From Lachnospiraceae bacterium (GTDB lineage Bacteria; Bacillota; Clostridia; Lachnospirales; Lachnospiraceae): DNA of 59,818 nucleotides. The stretch is taken from NCBI GenBank assembly GCA_024687125.1, contig JAILFA010000077.1:1-59818 (forward strand), in the 5' to 3' direction. Of the stretch, positions 24,162 through 33,513 are shown piece after piece; position 1 is the stretch's first letter, and each line of letters starts with the position of its first letter. The notes beneath the pieces are model-generated. The model was not told the origin of the DNA. It saw only the letters and a list, made by a program, of their open reading frames with translations, and ran no database searches. Both the position numbers and the translations under genes were made by a program.

Positions 24162-26750
24162 ATGGGAAGTATTCTGGATAGGATCATAGGCACGCACAGC
24201 GAGCGGGAGCTGCGCAAGATCGAGGGTCAGGTGGCCGCGATCGAGGCACTCAGGCCCGAGATGCAGAAGCTCACCGACGAGGAGCTCCGCGCGAGAACGG
24301 ATATGTTCAAGAAGCGTCTGGCTGCCGGGGAGACACTGGATGATATTCTGGTGGAAGCCTTTGCGACTGTGCGGGAGGCGGCAAAGCGCGCGATCGGGAT
24401 CGAGCACTTCCGGGTACAGCTGATCGGCGGCATCATCCTGCATCAGGGCCGTATCGCCGAGATGAAGACCGGTGAAGGTAAGACCCTTGTATCCACGCTG
24501 CCGGCGTATCTGAACGCCCTGACCGGAAAAGGCGTCCATGTTGTAACGGTCAATGATTATCTGGCCAACCGCGACGCGGAGTGGATGGGCAAGGTCCATG
24601 AGTTTCTGGGACTCACGGTCGGCTGCGTGCTCAATTCCATGAAGCCCCCGGAAAGACAGGAAGCCTATGGGTGCGATATCACCTATGTGACAAACAATGA
24701 ACTGGGATTTGACTATCTGCGCGACAACATGGCGATCTACAAGGAACAGCTGGTTCTCAGAAGTCTTAATTACTGCATCATCGACGAGATCGACTCGATC
24801 CTCATCGACGAGGCCCGTACGCCGCTCATCATCTCCGGTCAGAGCGGAAAATCCACCAAGCTTTACGAGGCCTGTGATATCCTGGCCAAGCAGATGACGC
24901 GCGGTGAGGACATGGAGGAGCTCACCAAGATGGATGCCATCATGGGCATTGAACGCGAGGAGACCGGCGACTTCATCGTCAACGAAAAGGACAAGGTCGT
25001 CAACCTCACGGCGCAGGGTGTAGAAAAAGTAGAAAAATTCTTCCATATCGAGAATCTGGCGGACGCGGAAAACCTGGAGATCCAGCATAACATCATTCTG
25101 GCTCTGCGTGCCAACAATCTGATGCACCGCGATCATGACTACATCGTACAGAACGACGAGGTCCTGATCGTTGATGAGTTCACGGGACGTGTGATGCCCG
25201 GCCGCCGCTACTCCGACGGCCTGCACCAGGCTATCGAGGCCAAGGAGCATGTCAAGGTCAAGCGGGAGTCCAAGACGCTCGCGACGATCACCTTCCAGAA
25301 CTTCTTCAACAAGTTTGAAAAGAAGTGCGGCATGACCGGAACGGCACAGACCGAGGAACGTGAGTTCCGCGATATCTACGGGATGGATGTCATCGTGATC
25401 CCGACCAATGAACCGGTGATCCGTAAGGATCTGCAGGATGCCGTCTACAAGACCAAGGCGGAGAAGTATCAGGCGGTCATCGAGTCGGTCAGGCAATCGC
25501 ATGAAAAGGGACAGCCGGTGCTGGTCGGTACGATCACGATCGAGACAAGTGAACTGCTTTCCCGGATGCTGAAAAAAGAGAACATCCCGCATAACGTTCT
25601 GAATGCCAAGTTCCATGAGATGGAGGCGCAGATCGTCGCGGATGCCGGCGTGCACGGCGCGGTCACGATCGCGACCAACATGGCCGGCCGTGGTACGGAT
25701 ATCAAGCTCGACGATGAAGCGCGCGCTGCCGGAGGACTCAAGATCATCGGCACGGAACGGCATGAGTCGAGACGTATCGACAACCAGCTGCGCGGCCGAA
25801 GCGGACGTCAGGGAGACCCGGGTGAATCAAAATTCTACATCGCCCTCGAGGATGATCTGATGCGCCTGTTCGGTTCCGACCGCCTGATCGGCATGTTCAA
25901 CGCGCTGGGAATCCCCCAGGGACAGGAGATCGAACACCGCATGCTCACCCGGGCGATCGAGAACGCGCAGAAGAAGATCGAGGACAACAACTTCGGCATC
26001 CGTAAGAATCTGCTGCAGTACGATCAGGTGATGAACGAGCAGCGCGAAAAGATCTACGGCGAGCGGCTGCGTGTTCTGAACGGTGAGAGCCGCAGAGAAG
26101 AGATCTACAAGTGGATCGCCGATATCGTGGAAAGTGATGTGGAGACAGCCATCGGCGTCAATAATAATTCCGACGACTGGGATCTGACAGAGCTTAATGA
26201 GCTGCTTATCCCGGTGATCCCCTTAAAGCCGATCACCAGAGGACGCATCGAGACACTGCAGAAGGACGCGCTGATCCAGCAGCTCAAGGAAGAAGCCGTC
26301 AAACTTTATGAGGAAAAAGAGATGGAGTTCCCCGACGCGGAGGCGATCCGTGAGGTGGAGCGCGTGATCCTGCTGCGTGTCATCGACCGCAAATGGATGG
26401 ATCACATCGACGATATGGATCAGCTGCGGCAGGGGATCGGTCTGGCCGCTTACGGACAGAAGGATCCGCTGCTCGAGTATGAACGCATCGGGTATGAGAT
26501 GTTCTCCGAGATGATGCGGAATATCAAAGAGGATACGATCCGCTTCCTGTATCATGTCCAGGTCAAGGAAAAGGTCGAGCGTGAGCAGGTGGCCAAGGTC
26601 ACGGGCACGAACAAGGACGATTCCCTTGCCAAGGCACCCGTTAAACGCGCACAGGTTAAGGTCTATCCGAACGATCCCTGCCCGTGCGGGAGCGGGAAAA
26701 AGTTTAAAAACTGTCACGGCAGACCCGGCGCCGGGGCGTTGGAGGCGTAA
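24162..26750 (+). CDS. secA: Preprotein translocase subunit SecA
   Basis: The 862-residue ATPase shows the DEAD motor with Walker A (MKTGEGKT, about residue 103), Walker B ([16 protein letters not shown]) and the preprotein cross-linking domain. NBD2 follows with [12 protein letters not shown] and [10 protein letters not shown], then the helical scaffold/wing domain and a C-terminal zinc tail [14 protein letters not shown] that binds SecB-like partners and phospholipid. It drives protein export through SecYEG. The gene starts three bases after buk and stops three bases before prfB. Confidence 0.98.
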   Translation: MGSILDRIIGTHSERELRKIEGQVAAIEALRPEMQKLTDEELRARTDMFKKRLAAGETLDDILVEAFATVREAAKRAIGIEHFRVQLIGGIILHQGRIAEMKTGEGKTLVSTLPAYLNALTGKGVHVVTVNDYLANRDAEWMGKVHEFLGLTVGCVLNSMKPPERQEAYGCDITYVTNNELGFDYLRDNMAIYKEQLVLRSLNYCIIDEIDSILIDEARTPLIISGQSGKSTKLYEACDILAKQMTRGEDMEELTKMDAIMGIEREETGDFIVNEKDKVVNLTAQGVEKVEKFFHIENLADAENLEIQHNIILALRANNLMHRDHDYIVQNDEVLIVDEFTGRVMPGRRYSDGLHQAIEAKEHVKVKRESKTLATITFQNFFNKFEKKCGMTGTAQTEEREFRDIYGMDVIVIPTNEPVIRKDLQDAVYKTKAEKYQAVIESVRQSHEKGQPVLVGTITIETSELLSRMLKKENIPHNVLNAKFHEMEAQIVADAGVHGAVTIATNMAGRGTDIKLDDEARAAGGLKIIGTERHESRRIDNQLRGRSGRQGDPGESKFYIALEDDLMRLFGSDRLIGMFNALGIPQGQEIEHRMLTRAIENAQKKIEDNNFGIRKNLLQYDQVMNEQREKIYGERLRVLNGESRREEIYKWIADIVESDVETAIGVNNNSDDWDLTELNELLIPVIPLKPITRGRIETLQKDALIQQLKEEAVKLYEEKEMEFPDAEAIREVERVILLRVIDRKWMDHIDDMDQLRQGIGLAAYGQKDPLLEYERIGYEMFSEMMRNIKEDTIRFLYHVQVKEKVEREQVAKVTGTNKDDSLAKAPVKRAQVKVYPNDPCPCGSGKKFKNCHGRPGAGALEA

Positions 26751-26753
26751 TTT

Positions 26754-27896
26754 ATGGTAATACTGGATCAAATGAAAGTGGAGCTGCAGAACCAGCGCGG
26801 CACGCTCGATGAGGTCACTGCGGCACTGGGACTCGATGGCCGGAAAAAGCGGATCGAGGAGCTTTCGCGCGCGATGGAGGAGCCCGGTTTCTGGGATGAC
26901 GCCGACCGGGCGAATAAGCAGACCAGAGAACTCAAGCAGAATCAGGACATGGTGGCGAAGATGGATTCGCTGCATCGTCAGTACGACGATATCATTGACC
27001 TGATCGATCTGCAGAACGCCGAGGGAACCGATGACGAGGAAATGGCAGCGGAGATACGCTCCGACCTCGATGAGTTCGAAGCAACCCTGGAGGAGATCAG
27101 GATCTCCAATCTGCTGAACGGTCCCTATGACAAGAATAATGCGATCCTTCGTCTCGGAGCCGGTGCCGGCGGTACGGAGAGCTGCGACTGGTGCTCGATG
27201 CTCTATCGGATGTACACCCGGTGGGCGGAGCGCAAGGGCTTTTCGATCGATCTGCTGGATTATCAGGACGGTGACGAGGCCGGAATCAAATCGGTCTCTT
27301 TCCAGATCAACGGTGAAAACGCCTACGGTCTGTTGAAATCGGAGCATGGCGTACACCGGCTGGTTCGGATCAGTCCGTTCAACGCGCAGGGAAAACGCCA
27401 GACATCCTTTGTTTCCTGTGATGTCATGCCCGATATCGAGGAGGATCTGGACATCCAGATCAATGATGACGATATCCGCATCGACACCTATCGTTCCAGC
27501 GGTGCCGGCGGACAGCACATCAACAAGACGAGCAGCGCGATCCGGATCACGCATTTCCCGACCGGGATCGTTGTGACCTGCCAGAATGAGCGCTCTCAGT
27601 TCCAGAATAAGGACAAGGCCATGCAGATGCTCAAGGCCAAGCTGTACATGCTGCGTCAGGAAGAGAATGAGCAGAAGCTCGGGGGGATCCGCGGAGAGGT
27701 CAAGAAGACCGATTTCGGCAGTCAGATCCGATCCTATTTCCTGCAGCCGTACACGATGGTGAGCGATCTGCGTACCGGGAAAAAGATCTCCAACGCTGAC
27801 GGTGTGCTTGACGGTGATCTGGATCCGTTCATCAACGCCTATCTGCAGTGGCTGGCAGGCGGCGGTGAACCGGTCGGCGCGGAGGAAGAGATCTGA
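26754..27896 (+). CDS. prfB: Peptide chain release factor 2 (no programmed frameshift)
   Basis: The 380-residue protein has the SPF tripeptide for UGA recognition (VRISPFNAQG) and the catalytic GGQ (SGAGGQHINKT) of RF2. In most bacteria prfB needs a +1 frameshift at CTT TGA C near codon 25. Here the corresponding place reads CTC GAT GGC (from 26832), one frame runs through, and no internal Shine-Dalgarno stimulator is present, so the autoregulatory shift has been lost. The ribosome site GGAGG (26741-26745) overlaps the end of secA. The family often lies next to secA. Confidence 0.96.
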   Translation: MVILDQMKVELQNQRGTLDEVTAALGLDGRKKRIEELSRAMEEPGFWDDADRANKQTRELKQNQDMVAKMDSLHRQYDDIIDLIDLQNAEGTDDEEMAAEIRSDLDEFEATLEEIRISNLLNGPYDKNNAILRLGAGAGGTESCDWCSMLYRMYTRWAERKGFSIDLLDYQDGDEAGIKSVSFQINGENAYGLLKSEHGVHRLVRISPFNAQGKRQTSFVSCDVMPDIEEDLDIQINDDDIRIDTYRSSGAGGQHINKTSSAIRITHFPTGIVVTCQNERSQFQNKDKAMQMLKAKLYMLRQEENEQKLGGIRGEVKKTDFGSQIRSYFLQPYTMVSDLRTGKKISNADGVLDGDLDPFINAYLQWLAGGGEPVGAEEEI

Positions 27897-27917
27897 GGGA
27901 AGGAACAGACTGAGCGG

Positions 27918-29006
27918 TCAGAACAGGGTCACGACATTGGTGATCGATCCGTTCTCGTCGAGTTCAAAGCGCCAGATGAAATGGTCTTCGAGGCGATGCT
28001 CTGTAAGGTAGAAATACCCGTCCACCTCTGAGATGTAATACGGCGTCCCGCCGCCCTGAAAGTATTCGGCATAGATGTCTTCATAGTTGCCGGTCTCCAG
28101 ATCCGAGGGATCATTGATCTTAAGAAGAGCTGCGGCATCCTGGTTTCCGTTGATATCGGTGGATACGCTGACCAGCCAGAAGTCCTTGCGCAGGTGGAAC
28201 ATCTGCGTCATGCCTGCGATCGAATCCGGAACCGGATATTCCTTGATGACTTCCAGAGTCTTCAGATCACAGCAGAGAACGGACGGCTGATAAGAGGGAG
28301 TCTCGTCGGTGGGTGTACCGGAAACGAACCAGATCTTTCCGTCATCGATCGTAAAGGAACGGATATAGACGCCGCGAAGCCGTTCTATGGAACGGACCTC
28401 CGTCATGTAGACATCGCCCGTATCCTCGGCTCTGCGGAAGAGAAAGAGCTCGCCGGAGAGGGAACTCCATACATAAAAGGTATCGGTGTCCTTGTCATAG
28501 ACGGTGTAATGCGGCCGGTTCCCGATATTCCAGAAGTTCTGGGTATTGATGAACTTATCTCCGGCGCGGCGGAAGACCTGAACACGGTTGTTTTCCGTAT
28601 CATCAACGAGAAGAACCTTGCCGTCACCGGCGATCGTGTGCGGCTGTGTGGCTTCCGAGTTCATAACCTGCCAGTTGTTGAGACTGATATACTGTGCATC
28701 CGGTGCGTCGTTAAAGATGATCAGGTTATGATAGCAGTCAACGAGATACCAGGTCTCGTCGATGCAGGTCATCAGGGTCGGGATACTCGGCGTTGTCCAG
28801 ATATTAAAGCGCCGCTCTGTGGACGCTGCGATGCGCGAAAGCTCATTGTCGTCGTAGGAGTGTTCGGGAGCAACCAGATAGTTGGAACCGTCTGCGGCAG
28901 GATGAAAGGGCTCGGTACCTCCGCAGCCTGTAACGAACATGCAGAACATGACGAGGAGCAGAGTCGGGATCCCAAAACGTCTGTAATTATCCTTAAAAGA
29001 AACCAT
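27918..29006 (-). CDS. Predicted lipoprotein with beta-propeller-like repeats
   Basis: The 362-residue product has a basic N-terminus, a hydrophobic core (IPTLLLVMFCMF) and a lipobox VTGC, so it should be lipidated at about Cys28 and face outward. The mature part consists of short repeating blocks with aromatic and Asp-Gly turns (for example VLLVDDTENNRVQVFRR, VYDKDTDTFYVWSS, IDDGKIWFVSG), consistent with a six- or seven-bladed propeller. No enzyme motif is recognised. It could bind cell-surface glycans or proteins. The ATG has no Shine-Dalgarno site, and an extended -10 ends six bases upstream, suggesting a leaderless mRNA. It is divergent from a glycosyltransferase gene. Confidence 0.75.
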   Translation of the reverse strand: MVSFKDNYRRFGIPTLLLVMFCMFVTGCGGTEPFHPAADGSNYLVAPEHSYDDNELSRIAASTERRFNIWTTPSIPTLMTCIDETWYLVDCYHNLIIFNDAPDAQYISLNNWQVMNSEATQPHTIAGDGKVLLVDDTENNRVQVFRRAGDKFINTQNFWNIGNRPHYTVYDKDTDTFYVWSSLSGELFLFRRAEDTGDVYMTEVRSIERLRGVYIRSFTIDDGKIWFVSGTPTDETPSYQPSVLCCDLKTLEVIKEYPVPDSIAGMTQMFHLRKDFWLVSVSTDINGNQDAAALLKINDPSDLETGNYEDIYAEYFQGGGTPYYISEVDGYFYLTEHRLEDHFIWRFELDENGSITNVVTLF

Positions 29007-29012
29007 AGGTGC

Positions 29013-29021
29013 AGTATACCA
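29013..29021 (-). promoter_or_regulatory. Extended -10 immediately upstream of the lipoprotein start
   Basis: Minus-strand TGGTATACT (29021-29013), whose GTATAC core is palindromic and so could also serve the divergent glycosyltransferase gene. The -35 (TTTCCT, 29041-29036) is weak. The predicted transcript start coincides with the A of the ATG at 29006. Confidence 0.5.
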
Positions 29022-29047
29022 CAGTTTTTCTTCGGAGGAAACAGGAA

Positions 29048-30019
29048 GTGACCATCAGCTGCTGTATGATCGTTAAAAATGAAGAGAAGATGCTTCCGGC
29101 GTGTCTTGCGTCTCTGCAGGGGATCGCGGACGAGTTCATCATCGTTGATACGGGATCGGAGGATCGTACGCGGGAGATCGCGACGTCTTTTGGCGCCAGA
29201 GTGTTGGAATTCACATGGATCGATGATTTCGCTGCCGCCAGAAACTACGCTTTCTCTCTGGCAACGGGTGATTATATCTACAGCGCGGACGCGGATGAGG
29301 TCATCGATGAGGAGAACCGCGCGCGTTTTCTTGAGCTGAAAAAGGCTCTGGCGGAGGGGAGTATCGAGGCGGACATCGTCCAGATGTATTACTGCGGGCA
29401 ATTGAAGCAGCGTACCGTCTATAATTTCGACAGGGAGCTCAGACCCAAACTGTTCCGGCGCCTCAGACCCTTTATCTGGGAGGATCCGGTTCATGAACAG
29501 GTGCGTCTGATGCCCGTGGTCTATGACAGTGAGATTGAGATCGGACATTTTCCGCAGGGGGAGCCGGGCGATCATGCCGCGCGGGATCTGGCGATCTTTT
29601 CGCGGATGCTCCGGGAGGATCGGCCGCTGTCTTCACGCCTGCAGGGAATGTACGCGAGGGAACTCTGGATGGCCGGTACGGCGGAGGATCTCGCCGCGGC
29701 GAAACCGTATTTCACGCTTCTCGCGGAGACATCGGACAACGGGGACAGGGTTATGGAAGCGCTGCTCCTCTGTGCGCGGGCAGCGAGGCTCGCGGGCGAT
29801 CATGAGCGTTTTCTGGAGACAGCCGTACGGATTCTGGAACAGGGAAAAAACAGCGAGATCTGCTGTGAGATGGCTGCCTATTATGAGGCCAGGGGTGATG
29901 CCGTGGAGGCATGCGTATGGAATGCGATGGCCGGGGAGTGCGAGGCGGTGATCGATATCCGCTGCAGCATGCAGGCCGGACAGCAGGAACATGAAGAACA
30001 GGAGAAGGAAACTTTATGA
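29048..30019 (+). CDS. Family 2 glycosyltransferase with C-terminal helical (TPR-like) region
   Basis: The start is taken as GTG at 29048 because GGAGG lies nine bases upstream; this gives 323 residues. The N-terminal GT-A domain shows TISCCMIVKNEEKMLPACL, DEFIIVDTGSEDRTREIA, and the metal-binding ADADEV near residue 85. The LRPKLFRR and WEDPVHEQ segments are typical of the SunS/SPBc2 glycosyltransferase subfamily, which modifies peptides or builds glycans. The second half is helical and Ala-rich, resembling tetratricopeptide repeats. The donor and acceptor are unknown. It overlaps hisC by four bases. Confidence 0.85.
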   Translation: MTISCCMIVKNEEKMLPACLASLQGIADEFIIVDTGSEDRTREIATSFGARVLEFTWIDDFAAARNYAFSLATGDYIYSADADEVIDEENRARFLELKKALAEGSIEADIVQMYYCGQLKQRTVYNFDRELRPKLFRRLRPFIWEDPVHEQVRLMPVVYDSEIEIGHFPQGEPGDHAARDLAIFSRMLREDRPLSSRLQGMYARELWMAGTAEDLAAAKPYFTLLAETSDNGDRVMEALLLCARAARLAGDHERFLETAVRILEQGKNSEICCEMAAYYEARGDAVEACVWNAMAGECEAVIDIRCSMQAGQQEHEEQEKETL

Positions 30020-31077
30020 CATTACAGGACAGGATCCGTAAGATCGCGCCCTATGTGCCGGGGGAACAGCCCCAGGACAGGGACATCATCAAACTGAATA
30101 CCAACGAGTGCCCCTACCCGCCGTCACCGCGGTTCGCCGAGGCGTATTCTTCACTGTCTCCCGCGGATTTCCGGAGATATCCGGACACCGAGGCACATGA
30201 ACTGGTGCAGGCCATCTCTGATATCTATGGGATCCCTGTCGAGCAGATCTTTGTCGGTGTGGGGAGCGACGAGGTCCTGGCGTTCGCTTTTCAGGCGTTT
30301 TTCACGGGGGGAGGGCGGCTTCTGTTTCCGGATATCACCTATTCCTTTTACCCGGTCTGGGCGGAGCTCTATCACATCCCGTTCACGGCGGTTCCGACGG
30401 ATCAGGATTTCCGGATCCGCGCGGAGGATTATCTGGGCGTTGATGATGCCTGCGGTGTGATCTTTCCCAATCCCAACGCGCCGACAGGGATCGCGGAGCC
30501 TCGTTCCTTTGTGGAGAGGATCCTTGCGGGGAATCCTGACAAGGTAGTGATCGTCGATGAAGCCTATGTGGACTTCGGCGGCGAGACGGCGCTGCCGCTC
30601 CTTGAGAAATACGAGAACCTGATGGTGATCCGGACGTGCTCCAAGTCCCGGGCGATGGCGGGACTCAGGATCGGCTATGCCTTCGGTTCCCGGCAGCTCA
30701 TTGACGCGGTCAAGGCGATCAAGTTTTCCTTTAATTCCTATACGCTTAATCACGCGTCGATCATTCCGGGCGCGGCTGCGATCCGTGACACGGTCTATTT
30801 TGATGAGATCTGTTCGAGGATCATAAAGACACGGGAGAGGATGGCGCAGGGACTTAAGAAACTCGGCTTTGTCTTCCCGCCGTCCAGCGCGAATTTCATC
30901 TTCGCAAAGCATGAGCGGATCCCCGGAAGGGAGATCCAGGAAAAACTGCGTGAGAAAAAAATCTATGTGCGCCGCTGGGATGCACCGCGGATCTCCGATT
31001 ATATGCGCATCACGGTGGGAACAGATGAGGAAACGGACAGACTGCTTGAAGAGCTGGGGAGGATAACAGCATGCTGA
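30016..31077 (+). CDS. hisC: Histidinol-phosphate aminotransferase-like PLP enzyme
   Basis: The 353-residue fold-type I aminotransferase has IKLNTNECPYPPSP at the N-terminus and GSDEVLAFAFQAF near 78. FPNPNAPTGIA follows, then the IVDEAYVDFG Asp/Tyr pair and the PLP-lysine motif RTCSKSRAMAGLRIGY near residue 210. HisC converts imidazole acetol-phosphate and glutamate to histidinol-phosphate. No other histidine gene is in the window, so a related aromatic or CobD-like activity remains possible. It is translationally coupled to the glycosyltransferase before it and overlaps the exporter gene after it by seven bases. Confidence 0.88.
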   Translation: MTLQDRIRKIAPYVPGEQPQDRDIIKLNTNECPYPPSPRFAEAYSSLSPADFRRYPDTEAHELVQAISDIYGIPVEQIFVGVGSDEVLAFAFQAFFTGGGRLLFPDITYSFYPVWAELYHIPFTAVPTDQDFRIRAEDYLGVDDACGVIFPNPNAPTGIAEPRSFVERILAGNPDKVVIVDEAYVDFGGETALPLLEKYENLMVIRTCSKSRAMAGLRIGYAFGSRQLIDAVKAIKFSFNSYTLNHASIIPGAAAIRDTVYFDEICSRIIKTRERMAQGLKKLGFVFPPSSANFIFAKHERIPGREIQEKLREKKIYVRRWDAPRISDYMRITVGTDEETDRLLEELGRITAC

Positions 31078-31571
31078 AACACTATATCTACATTTTTCTG
31101 ATCTCCATGGTGCCGCTCGTGGAACTGCGCGGAGCGATCCCGTTTGCCTACGCGTTCAACGCCCAGGATCCGGAGTTCAACCTCGTTCTCGCCTATGTCA
31201 TCATTGCCGTCGGCAATATGCTGCCGGTGCCGATCATCTTTTTCTTTGCGCGCAAGGTCCTGGAATGGGGGAAGGACAAAAAAGTGATCGGCGGATTCTT
31301 CACCTTCTGCCTGGAAAAGGGGCATAAGGGAGGGGAGAAGCTGCAGCAGAAAGCCGGCAGGGGTCTGCCGTTCGCGCTGCTTCTGTTTGTGGGTATTCCG
31401 ATCCCCGGAACGGGAGCCTGGACAGGAACACTGGCGGCCAGTATCCTTGATATGGACTTTAAGAAGAGTGTTCTCGCCGTCATCGGCGGCGTTGTTCTCG
31501 CGAGCATCATCGTCGGCGTACTCTGCCACGTAGGCTTCGGCGCGTGGTTTGGGATCACACAGGCGGGATAA
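31071..31571 (+). CDS. Small multi-drug export family membrane protein
   Basis: The 166-residue protein has the conserved MVPLVELRGAIPFAYAF start and four to five hydrophobic segments of the COG2426 'putative small multi-drug export' family. Later it has PIPGTGAWTGTLAAS and a C-terminal VIGGVVLASIIVGVL helix. Despite the family name its substrate is not established. The gene begins inside the last codons of hisC. Confidence 0.85.
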   Translation: MLKHYIYIFLISMVPLVELRGAIPFAYAFNAQDPEFNLVLAYVIIAVGNMLPVPIIFFFARKVLEWGKDKKVIGGFFTFCLEKGHKGGEKLQQKAGRGLPFALLLFVGIPIPGTGAWTGTLAASILDMDFKKSVLAVIGGVVLASIIVGVLCHVGFGAWFGITQAG

Positions 31572-31599
31572 AACCCGGGGATCCGCGGAGATACCGGTC

Positions 31600-32424
31600 A
31601 TGTATGAGTCATTCGCACAGGTCTATGATCTTCTGATGCGGGATGTTCCTTACGGGGAATGGGCCGACAGGATCGACGGCTGGATCCGGGAATACGGTAT
31701 CAGCAGACCGTCCCGTGATGCGGCGGGTAAAGGACGCGCGAAAAAAGCGAAGGCTCTGGAGGATAGACTCGCGGAGGAACGGGATCTCGTAGTCGATCTG
31801 GGCTGCGGCACGGGCAGACTGACCGCGATGCTCGCGGACCGCGGATACGATGTGGCGGGGGTTGACCTTTCACCGGAAATGCTCGCTGCCGCGCAGGAGA
31901 CGAATCGCGCACGCAGAAAGCCGATCCCTTATCTCTGTCAGGACATGCGCAGACTGGACCTGTACTGTACGGCCGGCACGTTCGTCTGTGTCTGTGACAG
32001 TATCAATTATCTGCTGACGGACAGGGATCTTCACGGCACCTTTCAGCGTGTGAGGAACTTTCTTTTCCCGGGAGGGGTCTTCATCTTTGATTTCAATACG
32101 GTGCACAAGTACCGCGATGTGATCGGGACGCGGACGATCACCGAGGACAGCGAAGACGTGTCCTTTATCTGGGAGAACACGTTCCGCGCGGCACGGTCCC
32201 GCAACGAGGCGGCGATCACCTTCTTTGCCAGGGAGGCGGACGGGCGCTACCGCAGATTTGAGGAAACACATGTCCAACGCGGCTTTACGATGGGAGAGAT
32301 GCGCCGGCTGCTGAACGGAGCGGGTCTTAAGGTTCTTGCCGCGTTTGACGAGAGAAACGGAAAAGATCCGAACGCGCGCAGCGAACGGATCTTTGTGATC
32401 GCAGGTGATGTCCGTGCTTTTTGA
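31600..32424 (+). CDS. Class I SAM-dependent methyltransferase
   Basis: The start at 31600 (MYESFAQVYDLLMRDVPY) has a CGGAG site and matches family N-termini. The 274-residue protein carries the SAM-binding motif VVDLGCGTGRLTAML and the acidic loop VAGVDLSPEMLAAA, then CDSINYLL and the late FDFNT region. A Lys/Arg-rich stretch of about 25 residues (near 33-57) is inserted between the N-terminal helix and the Rossmann core; such an insert is unusual and probably a surface loop. The substrate is unknown. It is the last gene of the glycosyltransferase/hisC operon and faces dapF, with only five bases between the two stops. Confidence 0.86.
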   Translation: MYESFAQVYDLLMRDVPYGEWADRIDGWIREYGISRPSRDAAGKGRAKKAKALEDRLAEERDLVVDLGCGTGRLTAMLADRGYDVAGVDLSPEMLAAAQETNRARRKPIPYLCQDMRRLDLYCTAGTFVCVCDSINYLLTDRDLHGTFQRVRNFLFPGGVFIFDFNTVHKYRDVIGTRTITEDSEDVSFIWENTFRAARSRNEAAITFFAREADGRYRRFEETHVQRGFTMGEMRRLLNGAGLKVLAAFDERNGKDPNARSERIFVIAGDVRAF

Positions 32425-32429
32425 GCCGG

Positions 32430-33353
32430 TCAGAGTTCCATACTTCCTTCAAAAACGGTTTCGGCGGGTCCTGTCATAAAGACCCGCTTTTTTTCGCGGT
32501 CATAGCGGCAGCAGACTTCACCGCCGAGTACATGCACGGTCACTTCATCGCCGGTCAGGCCGTTCAGCGCGCAGGCGACCGTGGTGGCACAGCACCCGGT
32601 ACCGCAGGCGAGCGTCTCGCCGGTCCCGCGTTCCCAGACGCGCATATGAACGTTCCTGCTGTCATCGATGTGGACGAATTCCGTATTGGTACGGCGAGGG
32701 AATACCGGATGCGTCTCGAACACCGGTCCGATCCTGTCGAGCGGGAAGGAGGCCAGGTCGACGTCATCCGTTAAAATGACAACTGCGTGCGGATTGCCCA
32801 TGGAGACACAGGAAGCGTGCCAGTCCATGCCGCCGGCCTTGATCGTCACCTGCGGCGGAAGGAGCGGATCGGGGGAGGACACCTCTCCTGCGGCGGAAGC
32901 CGGGAGAGCAACAGGGATCTCGTCGGGGACGAGGATCGGCGCGCCCATATCGACGGAAACACTCTCTGTGCTGCGCTTTCCACCCTGTTCCGATGCGCTC
33001 AGCGTCAGATATTTTCTGGCGCCGGCGCTGTTGATCGTCAGTTCCTTCTTATCTGTCAGGTGATGCTCCCAGACATAGGCGCCGACGCAGCGGATCCCGT
33101 TGCCGCACATCTCGGAGCGCGAACCGTCCGCGTTGTACATCTCCATTTCGAAGTCCACATCAGACTCTCCCGCGGGCGCGGGATTGATGAAGATCACACC
33201 GTCACCGCCGATCCCGAAATGGCGGTCGGAGAAGCGCCTTACGAACGCCGGTTTATCCTCCTGCGGAATGCGGTTTACGGCGCCGTCGATGTAGATATAG
33301 TCGTTGCCGCAGCCGTGCATTTTTGTAAAGGTGACCGTCTGTCTTCCGTCCAT
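32430..33353 (-). CDS. dapF: Diaminopimelate epimerase
   Basis: The start at 33353 (MDGRQTVTFTKMHGCGNDY) is chosen because AGGGGGA lies seven bases upstream; a further ATG at 33374 has no such site. The 307-residue protein has both catalytic cysteines, in EMCGNGIRCVG and ETLACGTGCCA. It also has FGIGGDGVIF. It interconverts LL- and meso-diaminopimelate for peptidoglycan and lysine. It is longer than the usual 275 residues because of a Ser/Pro-rich loop around residues 135-170. It is transcribed alone from a TTGACG-17-TATGAT promoter divergent from the polysaccharide operon. Confidence 0.96.
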   Translation of the reverse strand: MDGRQTVTFTKMHGCGNDYIYIDGAVNRIPQEDKPAFVRRFSDRHFGIGGDGVIFINPAPAGESDVDFEMEMYNADGSRSEMCGNGIRCVGAYVWEHHLTDKKELTINSAGARKYLTLSASEQGGKRSTESVSVDMGAPILVPDEIPVALPASAAGEVSSPDPLLPPQVTIKAGGMDWHASCVSMGNPHAVVILTDDVDLASFPLDRIGPVFETHPVFPRRTNTEFVHIDDSRNVHMRVWERGTGETLACGTGCCATTVACALNGLTGDEVTVHVLGGEVCCRYDREKKRVFMTGPAETVFEGSMEL

Positions 33354-33400
33354 GTCATATCCCCCTGTTTTCATGGCCCTGGATACCTTAGAACATCCTT

Positions 33401-33429
33401 ATCATAGAAAAAGACCGCAGATCCGTCAA
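33401..33429 (-). promoter_or_regulatory. dapF promoter
   Basis: Minus-strand TTGACG (33429-33424), a 17-base spacer and TATGAT (33406-33401). Its -35 lies three bases from the -35 of the divergent polysaccharide promoter, so the two may compete. Confidence 0.75.
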
Positions 33430-33432
33430 GGT

Positions 33433-33461
33433 TTGACTTATGCGGTGAGAATTAATACAAT
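33433..33461 (+). promoter_or_regulatory. Promoter of the polysaccharide operon
   Basis: TTGACT (33433-33438), a 17-base spacer and TACAAT (33456-33461), 52 bases before the dehydrogenase ATG. Confidence 0.75.
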
Positions 33462-33513
33462 AGCATGTGTATTTTCCATTCAGATTGCAGGACAAAAAAG
33501 GAAAGAAAGCGGT

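Noticed and set aside
23028..25763. A 911-codon open frame antisense to ptb, buk and secA
   Set aside because: It is a shadow of GC-rich codon usage in real genes; the product has no family features and the opposite strand encodes well-known enzymes.
26815..26850. Programmed +1 frameshift in prfB
   Set aside because: There is no in-frame stop at the expected position and the protein reads through in one frame.
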